Assembly (NCBI GenBank): GCA_910587665.1
Contig: CAJUMZ010000005.1
Coordinates: forward strand, 74,180 to 138,179
Direction: 5' to 3'
Source of the DNA: an uncultured Muribaculum sp.
GTDB taxonomy: Bacteria; Bacteroidota; Bacteroidia; Bacteroidales; Muribaculaceae
DNA length: 64,000 bases
Positions 26,375 through 35,079 of this stretch are shown in pieces. Numbering within the stretch: position 1 is the stretch's first letter; every line of letters begins with the position of its first letter. Under the pieces are notes generated by a model, which worked only from the letters and a program-made list of their open reading frames with translations, was not told the origin of the DNA and did not search any database. The translations under genes were made by a program, and so were the position numbers.

Positions 26375-28918
26375 GTGGAAAATAACACATATACTTATGA
26401 CGAGGCATATGACGCCTCTGTCCGTTACTTTGACGGCGACGAGCTTGCCGCTCGCGTGTGGGTCACAAAATATGCCCTGAAAGATTCTTTCGGCAATCTG
26501 TTTGAGAAAACACCCGACGACATGCACCGCCGTCTGGCGCGGGAGATCGCGCGGATCGAACATAATTACCCCAACCCGATGAGCGAAGATGAAGTGTTCG
26601 GGCTGATGAAGGATTTCCGCTACATTGTGCCGCAGGGAAGTCCGATGACCGGTATCGGCAATCATCTTCAGGTGGGCTCGCTGAGCAATTGCTTCGTCAT
26701 AGGTCTTGACGGAGGCCCCGATTCCTATGGCGGTATCATGAAGATCGACGAGGAGCAGGTGCAGCTCATGAAGCGGCGTGGCGGCGTAGGTCACGACCTT
26801 AGCCATATACGCCCAAAGGGCACTCCGGTGAAAAACTCCGCGCTTACCTCCACAGGGCTTGTCCCTTTTATGGAGCGTTACTCCAACTCTACCCGTGAGG
26901 TGGCACAAGACGGTCGTCGCGGAGCGCTGATGATGACCGTGAGCATAAAGCATCCCGACAGCGAGGCGTTTATCGATGCCAAGATGACCGAGGGAAAGGT
27001 GACCGGTGCCAATGTATCGGTGCGTATCGATGATGATTTCATGCAGGCGGCGATAGACGGCAAGCCTTACATGCAGACCTATCCCGTCGATCCCGGCTCT
27101 GAGCCTTTGGTGAAGAAGGAGGTCGACGCGGCGGCCATATGGCGCAAGATAGTCCACAATGCCTGGAAATCGGCAGAGCCGGGAGTGCTCTTCTGGGACA
27201 CAATAACCCGCGAGTCGGTGCCTGACTGCTATGCCGATCTCGGTTTCCGCACGATCTCGACCAACCCTTGCGGCGAGATACCGCTTTGTCCATATGACAG
27301 TTGCCGACTCCTTGCCGTCAACCTTTACAGTTACGTCAACAATCCGTTTACTCCTGAAGCTGCCTTTGACTTCGACCTCTTCCGCCGTCATATCGCCAAG
27401 GCGCAACGCATCATGGATGATATCATTGACCTGGAGATGGAGAAGATCGACACGATCCTCGAAAAGATCGATTCCGATCCGGAGAGTGCCGAGGTGAAGC
27501 AGACCGAGCGTCATCTTTGGGAGAAGATACGTTCGAAGACTCTGAAGGGTCGTCGTACAGGTGTGGGCACTACTGCCGAGGGCGACATGATAGCCGCGCT
27601 CGGTTTACGCTACGGCACCCCCGAGGCAACCGCTTTCTCGGAGAGCGTGCATCGCGAGCTTGCCATTGCCGCCTACCGCTCATCGGTGGTCATGGCGTCG
27701 GAGCGCGGTGCGTTTGAGGTGTTTGACGCCGAGCGTGAAAAGGAAAATCCGTTTATTGCGCGTCTCCGCGAGGCCGATCCTTCGCTCTACGACGAGATGT
27801 TAAAGCATGGTCGACGCAATATCGCGTGTCTTACCATCGCCCCTACAGGTACAACAAGCCTCATGACCCGCACCACCTCAGGTATCGAGCCGGTGTTTAT
27901 GCCCGTCTACAAGCGTCGCCGCAAGGTCAACCCCAATGACCCCGATGTGCGCATCGACTATGTCGACGAGTCGGGCGATGCCTTCGAGGAGTTTATAGTG
28001 TATCACCCCAAATTCCTTACATGGATGGATGTCAACGGCATAGAGCGCAAGGATTCCTTTACTCAGGAAGAGCTTGACGCCCTTGTGGCACGTTCTCCTT
28101 ATTTTAAGGCTACCTCCGCCGATGTCGACTGGCTTGAGAAGGTGAAGATGCAGGGTCGGGTACAGAAATGGGTCGACCACTCAATATCGGTCACCATCAA
28201 CCTTCCTTCCGATGTTACCGAGGAGCTTGTCAACCGCCTTTACGTCGAGGCATGGCGTTCGGGATGCAAGGGATGTACCGTCTACCGCGACGGATCTCGC
28301 TCCGGCGTGCTTGTGTCGGTTGAGAAAAAGACCGAGAAGCCTGCCGAGAAGATTAAGATCGACGATGCACATGTGGTGAAACGCCCCGTGGAGCTTGATG
28401 CCGACGTAGTGCGATTCCAGAACAACAAGGAGAAATGGATCGCTTTCGTAGGTCTTGTCGACGGTGAGCCTTACGAGATATTTACCGGTCTTGCCGATGA
28501 TGACGACGGCATTTTCTGCCCCAAGAGTGTCACGCGCGGAAAGATCATCAAGGCGGTTGACGAGCAGGGCAACAAGCGTTACGACTTCCAGTTTATCAAC
28601 AAGCGTGGCTATAAGACCACAATCGAGGGTCTTTCCGACAAGTTCAATCCCGAATACTGGAACTATGCCAAGCTTATCTCCGGTGTGCTGCGCTACGGTA
28701 TGCCTATCCAGCAGGTGCTGAAGCTTGTCAGCAGTCTGGAGCTTGACAGCCAGTCGATCAACACATGGAAGATGGGTGTGGAGCGCGCCTTGAAGAAATA
28801 CCTGCCCAACGGCACCAAGGCGAGCGGTCAGCGATGTCCCAACTGCGGCAACGAGACCCTCATCTATCAGGAAGGCTGCCTCATCTGCACCTCCTGCGGC
28901 ACCTCCAAGTGCGGGTAA
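26375..28918 (+). CDS. nrdJ: Adenosylcobalamin-dependent (class II) ribonucleotide reductase
   Basis: This enzyme makes deoxyribonucleotides using a B12-derived radical and needs no oxygen. The 847-residue product begins at a GTG 25 bp after a consensus promoter. Recognisable parts are QGSPMTGIGNHLQVGSLSNC with a substrate-site cysteine, NPCGEIPL, the ITIAPTGT-like IAPTGTTSLMTRTTSGIEPV segment, and a C-terminal zinc-ribbon-like end CPNC, CTSC and CG that probably carries the redox-active cysteines. The large reverse-strand open frame over the first third of the gene is a shadow. It ends before a perfect hairpin terminator. Confidence 0.95.
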   Translation: MENNTYTYDEAYDASVRYFDGDELAARVWVTKYALKDSFGNLFEKTPDDMHRRLAREIARIEHNYPNPMSEDEVFGLMKDFRYIVPQGSPMTGIGNHLQVGSLSNCFVIGLDGGPDSYGGIMKIDEEQVQLMKRRGGVGHDLSHIRPKGTPVKNSALTSTGLVPFMERYSNSTREVAQDGRRGALMMTVSIKHPDSEAFIDAKMTEGKVTGANVSVRIDDDFMQAAIDGKPYMQTYPVDPGSEPLVKKEVDAAAIWRKIVHNAWKSAEPGVLFWDTITRESVPDCYADLGFRTISTNPCGEIPLCPYDSCRLLAVNLYSYVNNPFTPEAAFDFDLFRRHIAKAQRIMDDIIDLEMEKIDTILEKIDSDPESAEVKQTERHLWEKIRSKTLKGRRTGVGTTAEGDMIAALGLRYGTPEATAFSESVHRELAIAAYRSSVVMASERGAFEVFDAEREKENPFIARLREADPSLYDEMLKHGRRNIACLTIAPTGTTSLMTRTTSGIEPVFMPVYKRRRKVNPNDPDVRIDYVDESGDAFEEFIVYHPKFLTWMDVNGIERKDSFTQEELDALVARSPYFKATSADVDWLEKVKMQGRVQKWVDHSISVTINLPSDVTEELVNRLYVEAWRSGCKGCTVYRDGSRSGVLVSVEKKTEKPAEKIKIDDAHVVKRPVELDADVVRFQNNKEKWIAFVGLVDGEPYEIFTGLADDDDGIFCPKSVTRGKIIKAVDEQGNKRYDFQFINKRGYKTTIEGLSDKFNPEYWNYAKLISGVLRYGMPIQQVLKLVSSLELDSQSINTWKMGVERALKKYLPNGTKASGQRCPNCGNETLIYQEGCLICTSCGTSKCG

Positions 28919-28953
28919 TTTCGTTATCCGCCACGCCAGTATCCGTTTACTCA

Positions 28954-28982
28954 GCGCTTTTTAGAAATAAGCGCTGAGTGTC
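28954..28982 (+). terminator. Hairpin terminator after nrdJ
   Basis: ACTCAGCGCTT and AAGCGCTGAGT form a perfect 11-bp stem around a 9-nt AT-rich loop, about 35 bp after the nrdJ stop. The sequence after it (GTCTTTCC) is only moderately T-rich. Confidence 0.7.
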
Positions 28983-29075
28983 TTTCCGGCCTGGAGATGG
29001 CTATTGAGTATCTGACAATACTGGAACTGCGCCAAGCTTATCTCCGGTATACTGTGCTATCGGCTGCCCTTCGAG
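28977..29075 (+). pseudogene. Decayed copy of part of the nrdJ 3' region
   Basis: Bases 29019-29070 match nrdJ 28651-28703 closely: both contain AATACTGGAACT and CCAAGCTTATCTCCGGT, followed by a diverging CTGnGCTA-GG-TGCC stretch. In protein terms nrdJ YWNYAKLISGVLRYGMP corresponds to YWNCAKLISGILCYRLP. A shared GTCTTTCCG precedes both. The similarity fades on both sides, so this is a remnant of an internal duplication or of a second nrdJ, not a working gene. Confidence 0.6.
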
Positions 29076-29107
29076 TTGTCGCGTTGTCCGCAGGACAATT
29101 CCGAGAA

Positions 29108-29255
29108 GTAGCCGGAGGCGGAGCGGAGCGACTCCTCCGGAAAAGAGGCGATTCCCCATTTTGTATCTGAAAGATACTTCATGACGATTCTTTCAGAATC
29201 AAACGACTTTTTTATTCGATTTCCGGAGGGGTCGCTGCGCTCTGCCACCGGCTAC
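29108..29255. repeat. Long inverted repeat (148 bp element)
   Basis: Arms 29108-29143 and 29220-29255 are inverted copies with 32 of 36 positions matching, both ending in GTAGCCGG outward and GGAAA inward. The centre holds two more short hairpins: GTATCT/AGATAC and GATTCT/AGAATC, each with a 3-nt loop. No open reading frame or transposase is present. It looks like a non-autonomous mobile or REP-like element. Confidence 0.6.
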
Positions 29256-29472
29256 CAATGGATCAATCCTCCGGATTGCCAGTGGCGGGTATATGCAACC
29301 CCGGAGGCGGTTGCATACATCATCCATTCGCAAAAAGGCGGCGCCGGGCTTTCACAAGTCCGGCGCGTCTCAGTGATTATCAAGCGATTCAGCCTGAGTC
29401 AACTATAAGTACTAACATTCTATTGCGGTTCAATACCTAATCTTATCATCTGCTAAATATCTAATTGTCCGT

Positions 29473-32400
29473 TTAATATCCGAGATAATTGGTCTTATAT
29501 GATGCTATCTCTTCATCCGTAAGTTCGCGCACAAGCCTTACAGTAGCATCATTCGCATAGTTCGCCGTTGCAGTGACGAATTTTGGAGGATTAATACTGG
29601 TATCATAATCTTGAAGTGCTGTAACCGAAAAATTACTCGCTTTGACTTCTGTGTCAGTGCTTTTGGTCATTGACATATATATAGCAATGGCAGAGCCATA
29701 TCCTCCCATACTTCCACCGGATTGATGTAACCAGCACATTGTCGGAATGTCTTTGCCGTTTTTCATCGTTTTGATATCTGAAACCATGAATGTTCTCCAT
29801 TTTGTAAAAATTACTCTATTATTAATGAGATTATTCCATTCTTCAGGTTGCGGCAGTCTCCACTTATCCTTGTTTTCTTCCTTGTAAAACGGAGAATATC
29901 GACCATCTTGATCGCTATGATATTTTGCCCAATACTCGTAAAATGATTGCAGATATTGAGCATAATTTGACGAGGCATCATTATACGTCCAATGTTTGGC
30001 GATATCATTGTATTCTTCATTCATCTCGCTTTTCGACTTTCCGGTAATATACACTGAATTGTCACTAGTACCAATAAATGGAGGATAGTAAGCGTGAGTA
30101 TAATTTAATGCATCACGGCGTCCTTCCGAACTTCCGAAGGGATATTTATCAGCATCATCCCTCACTCTCGCATTGTGACCTACATTGCGGTCGGCAATAA
30201 GGAGATTCCCCACTATTATATCGTTGAGGACATAATCATCGGAATTTTTAATCTCGACATTAAAAGTCAATCGTGATGCAGGATCATCAACTTCACCTGA
30301 GCTTGGATAGGCAATGACTGTCACGGTTCCTTTGATAGAGGGGTCACCCGGACCGGTGCGGAACGGATTAAGCCAAAATGACTGGCCGGACTTAAGTCCC
30401 GTAACTTTCCTGACATAGTCGGCCCATTTCTCGTCAGTAGGCTCTCTATCTTTAGCCGGATACCAATCTCTGCTATATTTTGGAATAAGAGCCGGTATTG
30501 ATCTTCCATATTCGGTATTATCTTCTTCGAGGTTATTATCGGGAGTAATTCTGAGGTCTATGAGCTGGTTGAAGGATGTTGTGACCTTGTATTTGAGTGT
30601 TGGGTCTTTTAGCGTGACGGTGAATTTGCGTGACGAATGGGAGGGCACCCCATTGGGATTCCCGGGCTCAAGCGAGAATGCGTCGAGCATGATCCCGTCG
30701 CCCGGATCGGGGGAGATCGAGAACCAGCGGTCTGTAGGCTCTTGGCTGATAACAACGGTGACCGGCTTTACATTCTTATCCTTGCCATCCGACTCATTTT
30801 TATCGACAAGGTATACCTCGATTTCGGTAGTGCGGGTCTCCGTGCCGATATGGGCTGGTATGTTTAGTGTGAGGTATCCGTTGTTGGTGCCTTCCTTGGT
30901 ATAGAAGGCGTCGGAACTCCAGTTGGCAATATCCTCGCCGTGTATTACTGTTGCCCATGTGTTGAACTTTGAGCCGGTGACCACCTTTAGGGAGATGTTT
31001 GCCCCGTCGGCGGGTATCTCCTGTGTGAAGGTACCTGTGTTGCCGTTGACGGTTAGCATCCTGACATTGTCTTTTGTTGACATCTGTAGCATGTAGATGT
31101 ACATCTTGAGGGGCTTCTTTATGGTTGGGCTTTCAGCCACGATCTTGTAGTAGCCGTAGCGCACGTAGTCGGTCGTGTTTTGCTCCTTCGGCCCTAACTG
31201 CACCGCAGTGTTGGAGATCTTCTTGAAAATGAACCTGTCATTCTGCTGGTCTTCGCGGTTTACCTCCTCGACATGCCATTGAAGCTCCGGATTGGTCGAC
31301 ACACGTAGCTCCACAAAGTCGGCCTCCGACGCCTCGCCGTTGAAGGTGAAGTGGGTCTTGTTGACGATAAGGAAGTTGCCGTCGGCGTCGCTGACGACAT
31401 TGTCGTCGGTGGCATCCCACTCGTCATCGACCTGATACTCGAAGATGGGGATGTTGTCGTTGTAGGCATCCTTTTCGTTTTCGGAGCCCCTGCGCTTGAC
31501 GCCCTTGATGGTGGCGCGGTAGGCGTAGTTGCGCTGCAGCGCCTGGCTCTCGCCCACATTGGCGAGGTTGAAGCGGTAGAAGGTGAGCCTGTCATCCTTT
31601 TGTCCGGACTCCGGGTCCACGTAGTATCCGGCAATCAGCAGGCAGGTGGTCGCCTTGTCGTTCTGGGCGGAGGCGGCCACGAGGTTGGGGAAGGTGTAGA
31701 GTGATGCCTCGAGCTTCTGCGTGGTCGAGCCCTCCACCATGTCGGCTGTGACCGGCATGTAGATGTCGGATGTCGACGGGTCGGTGATGGCGGTGGTCAT
31801 CTCGGCGACAGTCCCGGCATTCAGTCCGTCGACGAAGTAATAGCCGGAGGTGCGGTTGTTGGCGACACGGGCATAGCGGATGTCGAGCACATGCCCTACA
31901 AGGTTGTGGATGTCGACGCGGCATATCGCCCTTGAAAACACGAACTCCGCCGACTCTGCCTCGGCGACCTTGCGCACGCCGTTTTCCTTTGTGACGGTGA
32001 AGGTGGACTCTGTCCCCTCCTTGTCAAGGAACATGCCGTAGAGCGGCAGTGCATCCACTGAGTTTTTGGTAATGTTCTTGCTGCAGTGGGCTATCAGCTT
32101 GTCCTTGATGTCGGTGAGCGTGCCTGACAGCCCCGCGAGCTTTGCCGAGAACGACTCGGCGTCGTCGCAGTAGTCATCGCCGTTGCCTACGGCAAGCACC
32201 TTGTAGCTCTTGTCTTCCACGAGGCTTTCGGGCGGGTCGAGGGAAAACTTGGTCTTGCCCGCTGTCACGGCGGCGCGTGTGTAGCCGGCATAGGCGTCGG
32301 TCTCGGCGTCTATGAAGATGACATGCACGTGGTCAAGGGTTCTTTCGTGGGCTGTGGTGGGTACTCCCCTTGAGAGGACCATCTCCCCTTCCACACGATA

Positions 32401-32514
32401 GCTGACGGAAATTCCGTCGCCCGTGTCGGGGACTATGAATTGCTCTGTGTCGTCGCTGCAGCCTGTGATGGCCGACAGTGCAAGGAGCAGGGATGCTAAG
32501 TTAAGGTATTTCAT
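29473..32514 (-). CDS. Large fimbrial lipoprotein, probable tip or adhesin component
   Basis: A 1013-residue lipoprotein, signal ending SAITGC (Cys 19). The first 350 residues resemble the fimbrillin/FimB-Mfa group (LDHVHVIFIDAETDAYAGY, ICRVDIHNLVGHVLDIRYAR, RNYAYRATIKGVKR). The middle has two or more beta-sandwich segments of the kind that follow VVISQEPTDRWFSISP. The last 200 residues (YNDASSNYAQYLQSFYEYW, DKWRLPQPEEWNNLI, GGSMGGYGSAIAIYMSM, and ATVRLVRELT) resemble FGE/Fib_succ_major-type domains. It is last in the fimbrial operon, a usual place for tip proteins. Adhesion is inferred. Confidence 0.75.
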   Translation of the reverse strand: MKYLNLASLLLALSAITGCSDDTEQFIVPDTGDGISVSYRVEGEMVLSRGVPTTAHERTLDHVHVIFIDAETDAYAGYTRAAVTAGKTKFSLDPPESLVEDKSYKVLAVGNGDDYCDDAESFSAKLAGLSGTLTDIKDKLIAHCSKNITKNSVDALPLYGMFLDKEGTESTFTVTKENGVRKVAEAESAEFVFSRAICRVDIHNLVGHVLDIRYARVANNRTSGYYFVDGLNAGTVAEMTTAITDPSTSDIYMPVTADMVEGSTTQKLEASLYTFPNLVAASAQNDKATTCLLIAGYYVDPESGQKDDRLTFYRFNLANVGESQALQRNYAYRATIKGVKRRGSENEKDAYNDNIPIFEYQVDDEWDATDDNVVSDADGNFLIVNKTHFTFNGEASEADFVELRVSTNPELQWHVEEVNREDQQNDRFIFKKISNTAVQLGPKEQNTTDYVRYGYYKIVAESPTIKKPLKMYIYMLQMSTKDNVRMLTVNGNTGTFTQEIPADGANISLKVVTGSKFNTWATVIHGEDIANWSSDAFYTKEGTNNGYLTLNIPAHIGTETRTTEIEVYLVDKNESDGKDKNVKPVTVVISQEPTDRWFSISPDPGDGIMLDAFSLEPGNPNGVPSHSSRKFTVTLKDPTLKYKVTTSFNQLIDLRITPDNNLEEDNTEYGRSIPALIPKYSRDWYPAKDREPTDEKWADYVRKVTGLKSGQSFWLNPFRTGPGDPSIKGTVTVIAYPSSGEVDDPASRLTFNVEIKNSDDYVLNDIIVGNLLIADRNVGHNARVRDDADKYPFGSSEGRRDALNYTHAYYPPFIGTSDNSVYITGKSKSEMNEEYNDIAKHWTYNDASSNYAQYLQSFYEYWAKYHSDQDGRYSPFYKEENKDKWRLPQPEEWNNLINNRVIFTKWRTFMVSDIKTMKNGKDIPTMCWLHQSGGSMGGYGSAIAIYMSMTKSTDTEVKASNFSVTALQDYDTSINPPKFVTATANYANDATVRLVRELTDEEIASYKTNYLGY

Positions 32515-32529
32515 TTTCGGTTATATTGT

Positions 32530-32603
32530 TTTCGAGTTGTCAGAGTTGTCAGTTGTAGGGTCGACCGGAAGGTCGACCGTTTTCGGGTTGTAGGGTCGAC
32601 CGG
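32530..32603. repeat. Dispersed repeat, GTTGTCAGTTGTAGGG / GGTCGACC type
   Basis: The stretch has two short tandem parts, each with GTTGTAGGGTCGACCGG; the first is preceded by GAGTTGTCAG. GGTCGACC occurs as a palindromic core. Closely similar DNA is found at 36492-36600 and, in shortened form, at 39761-39799 and 33764-33794. Confidence 0.7.
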
Positions 32604-32605
32604 TG

Positions 32606-34078
32606 TCAGACCTGTCCGGGGATGTTGCCGCCGTCGAGCCAGTCGGAGTGGTCGCGGTCGCCTGAGCCGGCGCGCTGTTGGATTATGTTGACGATGAGGC
32701 GGAGGCGCGGGGTGACGTAGATCTGTAGCTGTGCGGTTCGGCTGTCGGTGTCGTCGGGGAGGGCGGTGATCGCCTTGACGGTGAGGGTGCCCGCGCCGTT
32801 TTCGTCGAGCGTGGCGGGGAGCGCCACCGAGAAGTTGGCGGCGTCACCCTCCTCCGCCCACACGGTCTCCCAGAGCGAGGGGTCGACATTGGTGGAGAGC
32901 GAGAGTGTAGCCTCGGCGCCCTCCTCCGGGCCTATGACGGCGGTGCGCGGCATCGCTATCCAGTTTGCCCCGTCGAAGGCGACGTCATTGTTGATGTCCT
33001 CCCACTCGGTTATCGTCGCGTCGATCGAGGTGACTATGCTGTGGTAGGCTTCCTCGGGGGTGGGCTCGCCGGGTCCGTTGACGGCGGTGACGGTGATGTT
33101 GTAGCTGTGGTTGCGGAGCACGTCGGTGAGCATCCCGTCGGCGCCCTTGAAGTCGACGCGGTAGTAGCATGGCTGCGTGGCTCCCCGGTAGCTGCCGCCC
33201 ACGATTATCGCCGCGCGGTTGAGGCGGTTGTCGTCGTCAGGCTCGCCGCTGCCGCCCATCCTTATGTCGGCCTCGGCGAGGTAGAGCCGCGGGCTTGCGG
33301 CGGTAAGATCGCAGGAGGGGTCGGGGTCCAGTGTGGAGTTGCCCGCGGGGAGCGACGGCGCAGTGGCGACATTGCCTGATACGTTTTCAATTGAGGGGAT
33401 GAGGAGCATCATTGACGACGCCTTCATCACCTGCATCGTAGCGGGGAAGAAGAGCGACGCGGGCACTTTGTCGGCGTCGACGCCGAGGGTGACGCGGGCA
33501 CGGTCGCGCAGCAGCGTGATACTGAGCCCCTGAGCGCGGAGCGAGGTGTCGACAAGGGTGGATGCGATGCCCCACATGGTCAGCCGCGTGTCGGACTGTC
33601 CGGGGGCGCCGACGGTGAGTGTCGCCTGCACCTGGCTGTAGGTCATGCCCGCTGAGATGTCGGCGGCGCGCGCCGCGGCGTTTGCCACGGTCACCACGGC
33701 GAGCCTCGCGGGGGTTGTGGCGGGGTCGACGCCTATGCGGAGGTCGAAGGAGTAGCGGGTGGGGGTTGTCAAGTTTTCAGTTGTCGGGTTGTCCTGTATG
33801 TTGGATGCCGGCACGACCCTGTAGAGGGTGGCGGGCAATGAGTTTTCATCGGGGGTGAACAGCATGACGAGCAGGTCGTCGACTGTCGATTCGTCGGCGT
33901 CGGTCATCGAGCGTGACCGCTCCGGCTGACGCGAGGGCATGCTGACGGTGATCTTGACGGCCATCGAGTCGCCGGGGGTGTCGCCGGAGCTCCCGTCATG
34001 CCTGCCGGAGTCGGAGCATCCGGTGGAGGCGCACATGAGCAGCAGGGCTGTCAGCAGGTATATGTGGGCGTGTTTCAT
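32606..34078 (-). CDS. Fimbrial accessory lipoprotein (fimbrillin-like)
   Basis: A 490-residue lipoprotein (signal ends MCASTGC, Cys 21). The front half reads like a fimbrillin domain: VKITVSMPSRQPERSR, DDLLVMLFTPDENSLPATLY and RLAVVTVANAAA. The middle contains PCYYRVDFKGADGMLTDVLR followed by NHSYNITVTAVNGPGEPTPE, a pattern common to Mfa/Fim subunits. The last 120 residues form a beta-sandwich ending in a low-complexity tail. A copy of the dispersed GTTGTC repeat (33764-33794) is translated in frame here as QDNPTTENLTTPT. It is the fourth gene of the fimbrial operon, in the position of the minor pilus subunits. Confidence 0.75.
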   Translation of the reverse strand: MKHAHIYLLTALLLMCASTGCSDSGRHDGSSGDTPGDSMAVKITVSMPSRQPERSRSMTDADESTVDDLLVMLFTPDENSLPATLYRVVPASNIQDNPTTENLTTPTRYSFDLRIGVDPATTPARLAVVTVANAAARAADISAGMTYSQVQATLTVGAPGQSDTRLTMWGIASTLVDTSLRAQGLSITLLRDRARVTLGVDADKVPASLFFPATMQVMKASSMMLLIPSIENVSGNVATAPSLPAGNSTLDPDPSCDLTAASPRLYLAEADIRMGGSGEPDDDNRLNRAAIIVGGSYRGATQPCYYRVDFKGADGMLTDVLRNHSYNITVTAVNGPGEPTPEEAYHSIVTSIDATITEWEDINNDVAFDGANWIAMPRTAVIGPEEGAEATLSLSTNVDPSLWETVWAEEGDAANFSVALPATLDENGAGTLTVKAITALPDDTDSRTAQLQIYVTPRLRLIVNIIQQRAGSGDRDHSDWLDGGNIPGQV

Positions 34079-34089
34079 CTTTCGGGGTG

Positions 34090-35007
34090 TTATTGCAGTG
34101 CGACGTCATACTCCACCACCTGCCATCCGTTGACGCTGACCGCCACGTCGAGGCGGTCGTCGCCGGGGGTGATGAGGAAGTACACGTGAAATTCATCCAA
34201 TAGGTCAAAGTCGATGCCGGAGTGCTCGTTGATCAGACCGGTGAGGGAGCCGTCGTAGACGGTCGTGCCCCCGAGGTCGACGTTGAGCCGCGAGTCGTCG
34301 TCGCTGTCGAGCATCATCGTGGTGTAGGAGTGGACCGAGCCTGACAGGTCGTCGGCGCGGGAGAGAGCCTCCACGGCGGGTGCGTACTCGGTCGGGAGGG
34401 TGCCCTCCGGGATGTTGCCGTAGGCGTCACATGCGCCGTTGGTGGCGGTTATGCCCGACGAGGGGTGCATCGGGAGCGAGTGTCCCGGCGAGGCGGCGAC
34501 GGTCACGGTCACGTCGTTGGAGAGCTTGTGGAGGTCGATGTCGTAGGCGGGGGTTATGTCGCCGTTGACGAGCAGGTCGGTGGTGAGGTTGTGCCACAGG
34601 TGCTCGCGCTCCTGCGCGACGGTGCCGGTGGCGGCGTCGGGGGGCAGTGAGAGTGCCATGGCGTCAAGCGACGCGCCCGGGTCGATCTCGTAGCGCGACT
34701 TCACGCCGCCCCATGTCACGAGGGTGAACCTCCCCGGCGGCACGTGCCACTCCACGGAGTTTTCGCCGTCAAGCTCGGCGGCGGAGAGCGAGCGTGACGC
34801 CGCGAGGCTTCCCGTCGCCGTGTCGTACAGGTACAGGCGCAGGGTCTCCACCTCCTCGCCGAACAGGTCGGTGTCCTCCACGTTGTAGAGGTAGGTGAAG
34901 TGGAGGCGCAGCGGGAACAGGCAGTCGTCACGGTTGTCGCGGATGCAGCCCGTCAGGGCGAGCGCCGCGACCAGGGCCGACAGTGGTCTAAGCAGGTTCA
35001 TTGTCAT
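34090..35007 (-). CDS. FimB/Mfa2-family fimbrial anchor lipoprotein
   Basis: A 305-residue lipoprotein; the signal ends ALTGC and is followed at once by IRDNRDDC, the second-cysteine pattern of FimB/Mfa2 proteins (PF08842 type). LRLHFTYLYNVEDTDLFGEE then VETLRLYLYDTATGSL, and GRFTLVTWGGVKSRYEI, are characteristic strands. Mfa2-type proteins sit at the base of the pilus, anchor it to the outer membrane and limit its length. The gene follows the major subunit after a strong intercistronic hairpin. An ATG two codons later (35001) is an alternative start. Confidence 0.85.
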   Translation of the reverse strand: MTMNLLRPLSALVAALALTGCIRDNRDDCLFPLRLHFTYLYNVEDTDLFGEEVETLRLYLYDTATGSLAASRSLSAAELDGENSVEWHVPPGRFTLVTWGGVKSRYEIDPGASLDAMALSLPPDAATGTVAQEREHLWHNLTTDLLVNGDITPAYDIDLHKLSNDVTVTVAASPGHSLPMHPSSGITATNGACDAYGNIPEGTLPTEYAPAVEALSRADDLSGSVHSYTTMMLDSDDDSRLNVDLGGTTVYDGSLTGLINEHSGIDFDLLDEFHVYFLITPGDDRLDVAVSVNGWQVVEYDVALQ

Positions 35008-35016
35008 TGGGTTAGT

Positions 35017-35073
35017 GGCTTTAAGGTCGTTAGGGTCGCTAAAGACTTTAATGACCCTGACGACCTTAAAGCC
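35017..35073. repeat. 21-bp inverted repeat between major subunit and anchor genes
   Basis: Arms 35017-35037 and 35053-35073 pair over 21 positions with a single G-T wobble and a 15-nt loop. It begins 7 bp after the end of the major-subunit gene (minus strand) and ends 10 bp before the anchor start. A hairpin here could protect the 3' end of the major-subunit message or reduce read-through. Confidence 0.7.
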
Positions 35074-35079
35074 TTGGGT

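Larger units (their letters stand above)
28919..29472. other. 554-bp gene-free region after nrdJ
   Basis: It contains, in order, the nrdJ terminator hairpin, the nrdJ-like remnant, the long inverted repeat, a 9-bp stem TATGCAACC/GGTTGCATA (about 29291-29316), and a GC-rich stem GCGCCGG/CCGGCGC (about 29341-29367). The last could serve as a terminator for the fimbrial operon, whose final gene ends at 29473 on the minus strand. No gene was found. Confidence 0.6.

Noticed and set aside
26324..27514. 396-codon open frame on the minus strand over nrdJ
   Set aside because: It lies within nrdJ, has no family motif and reflects the codon pattern of the true gene.
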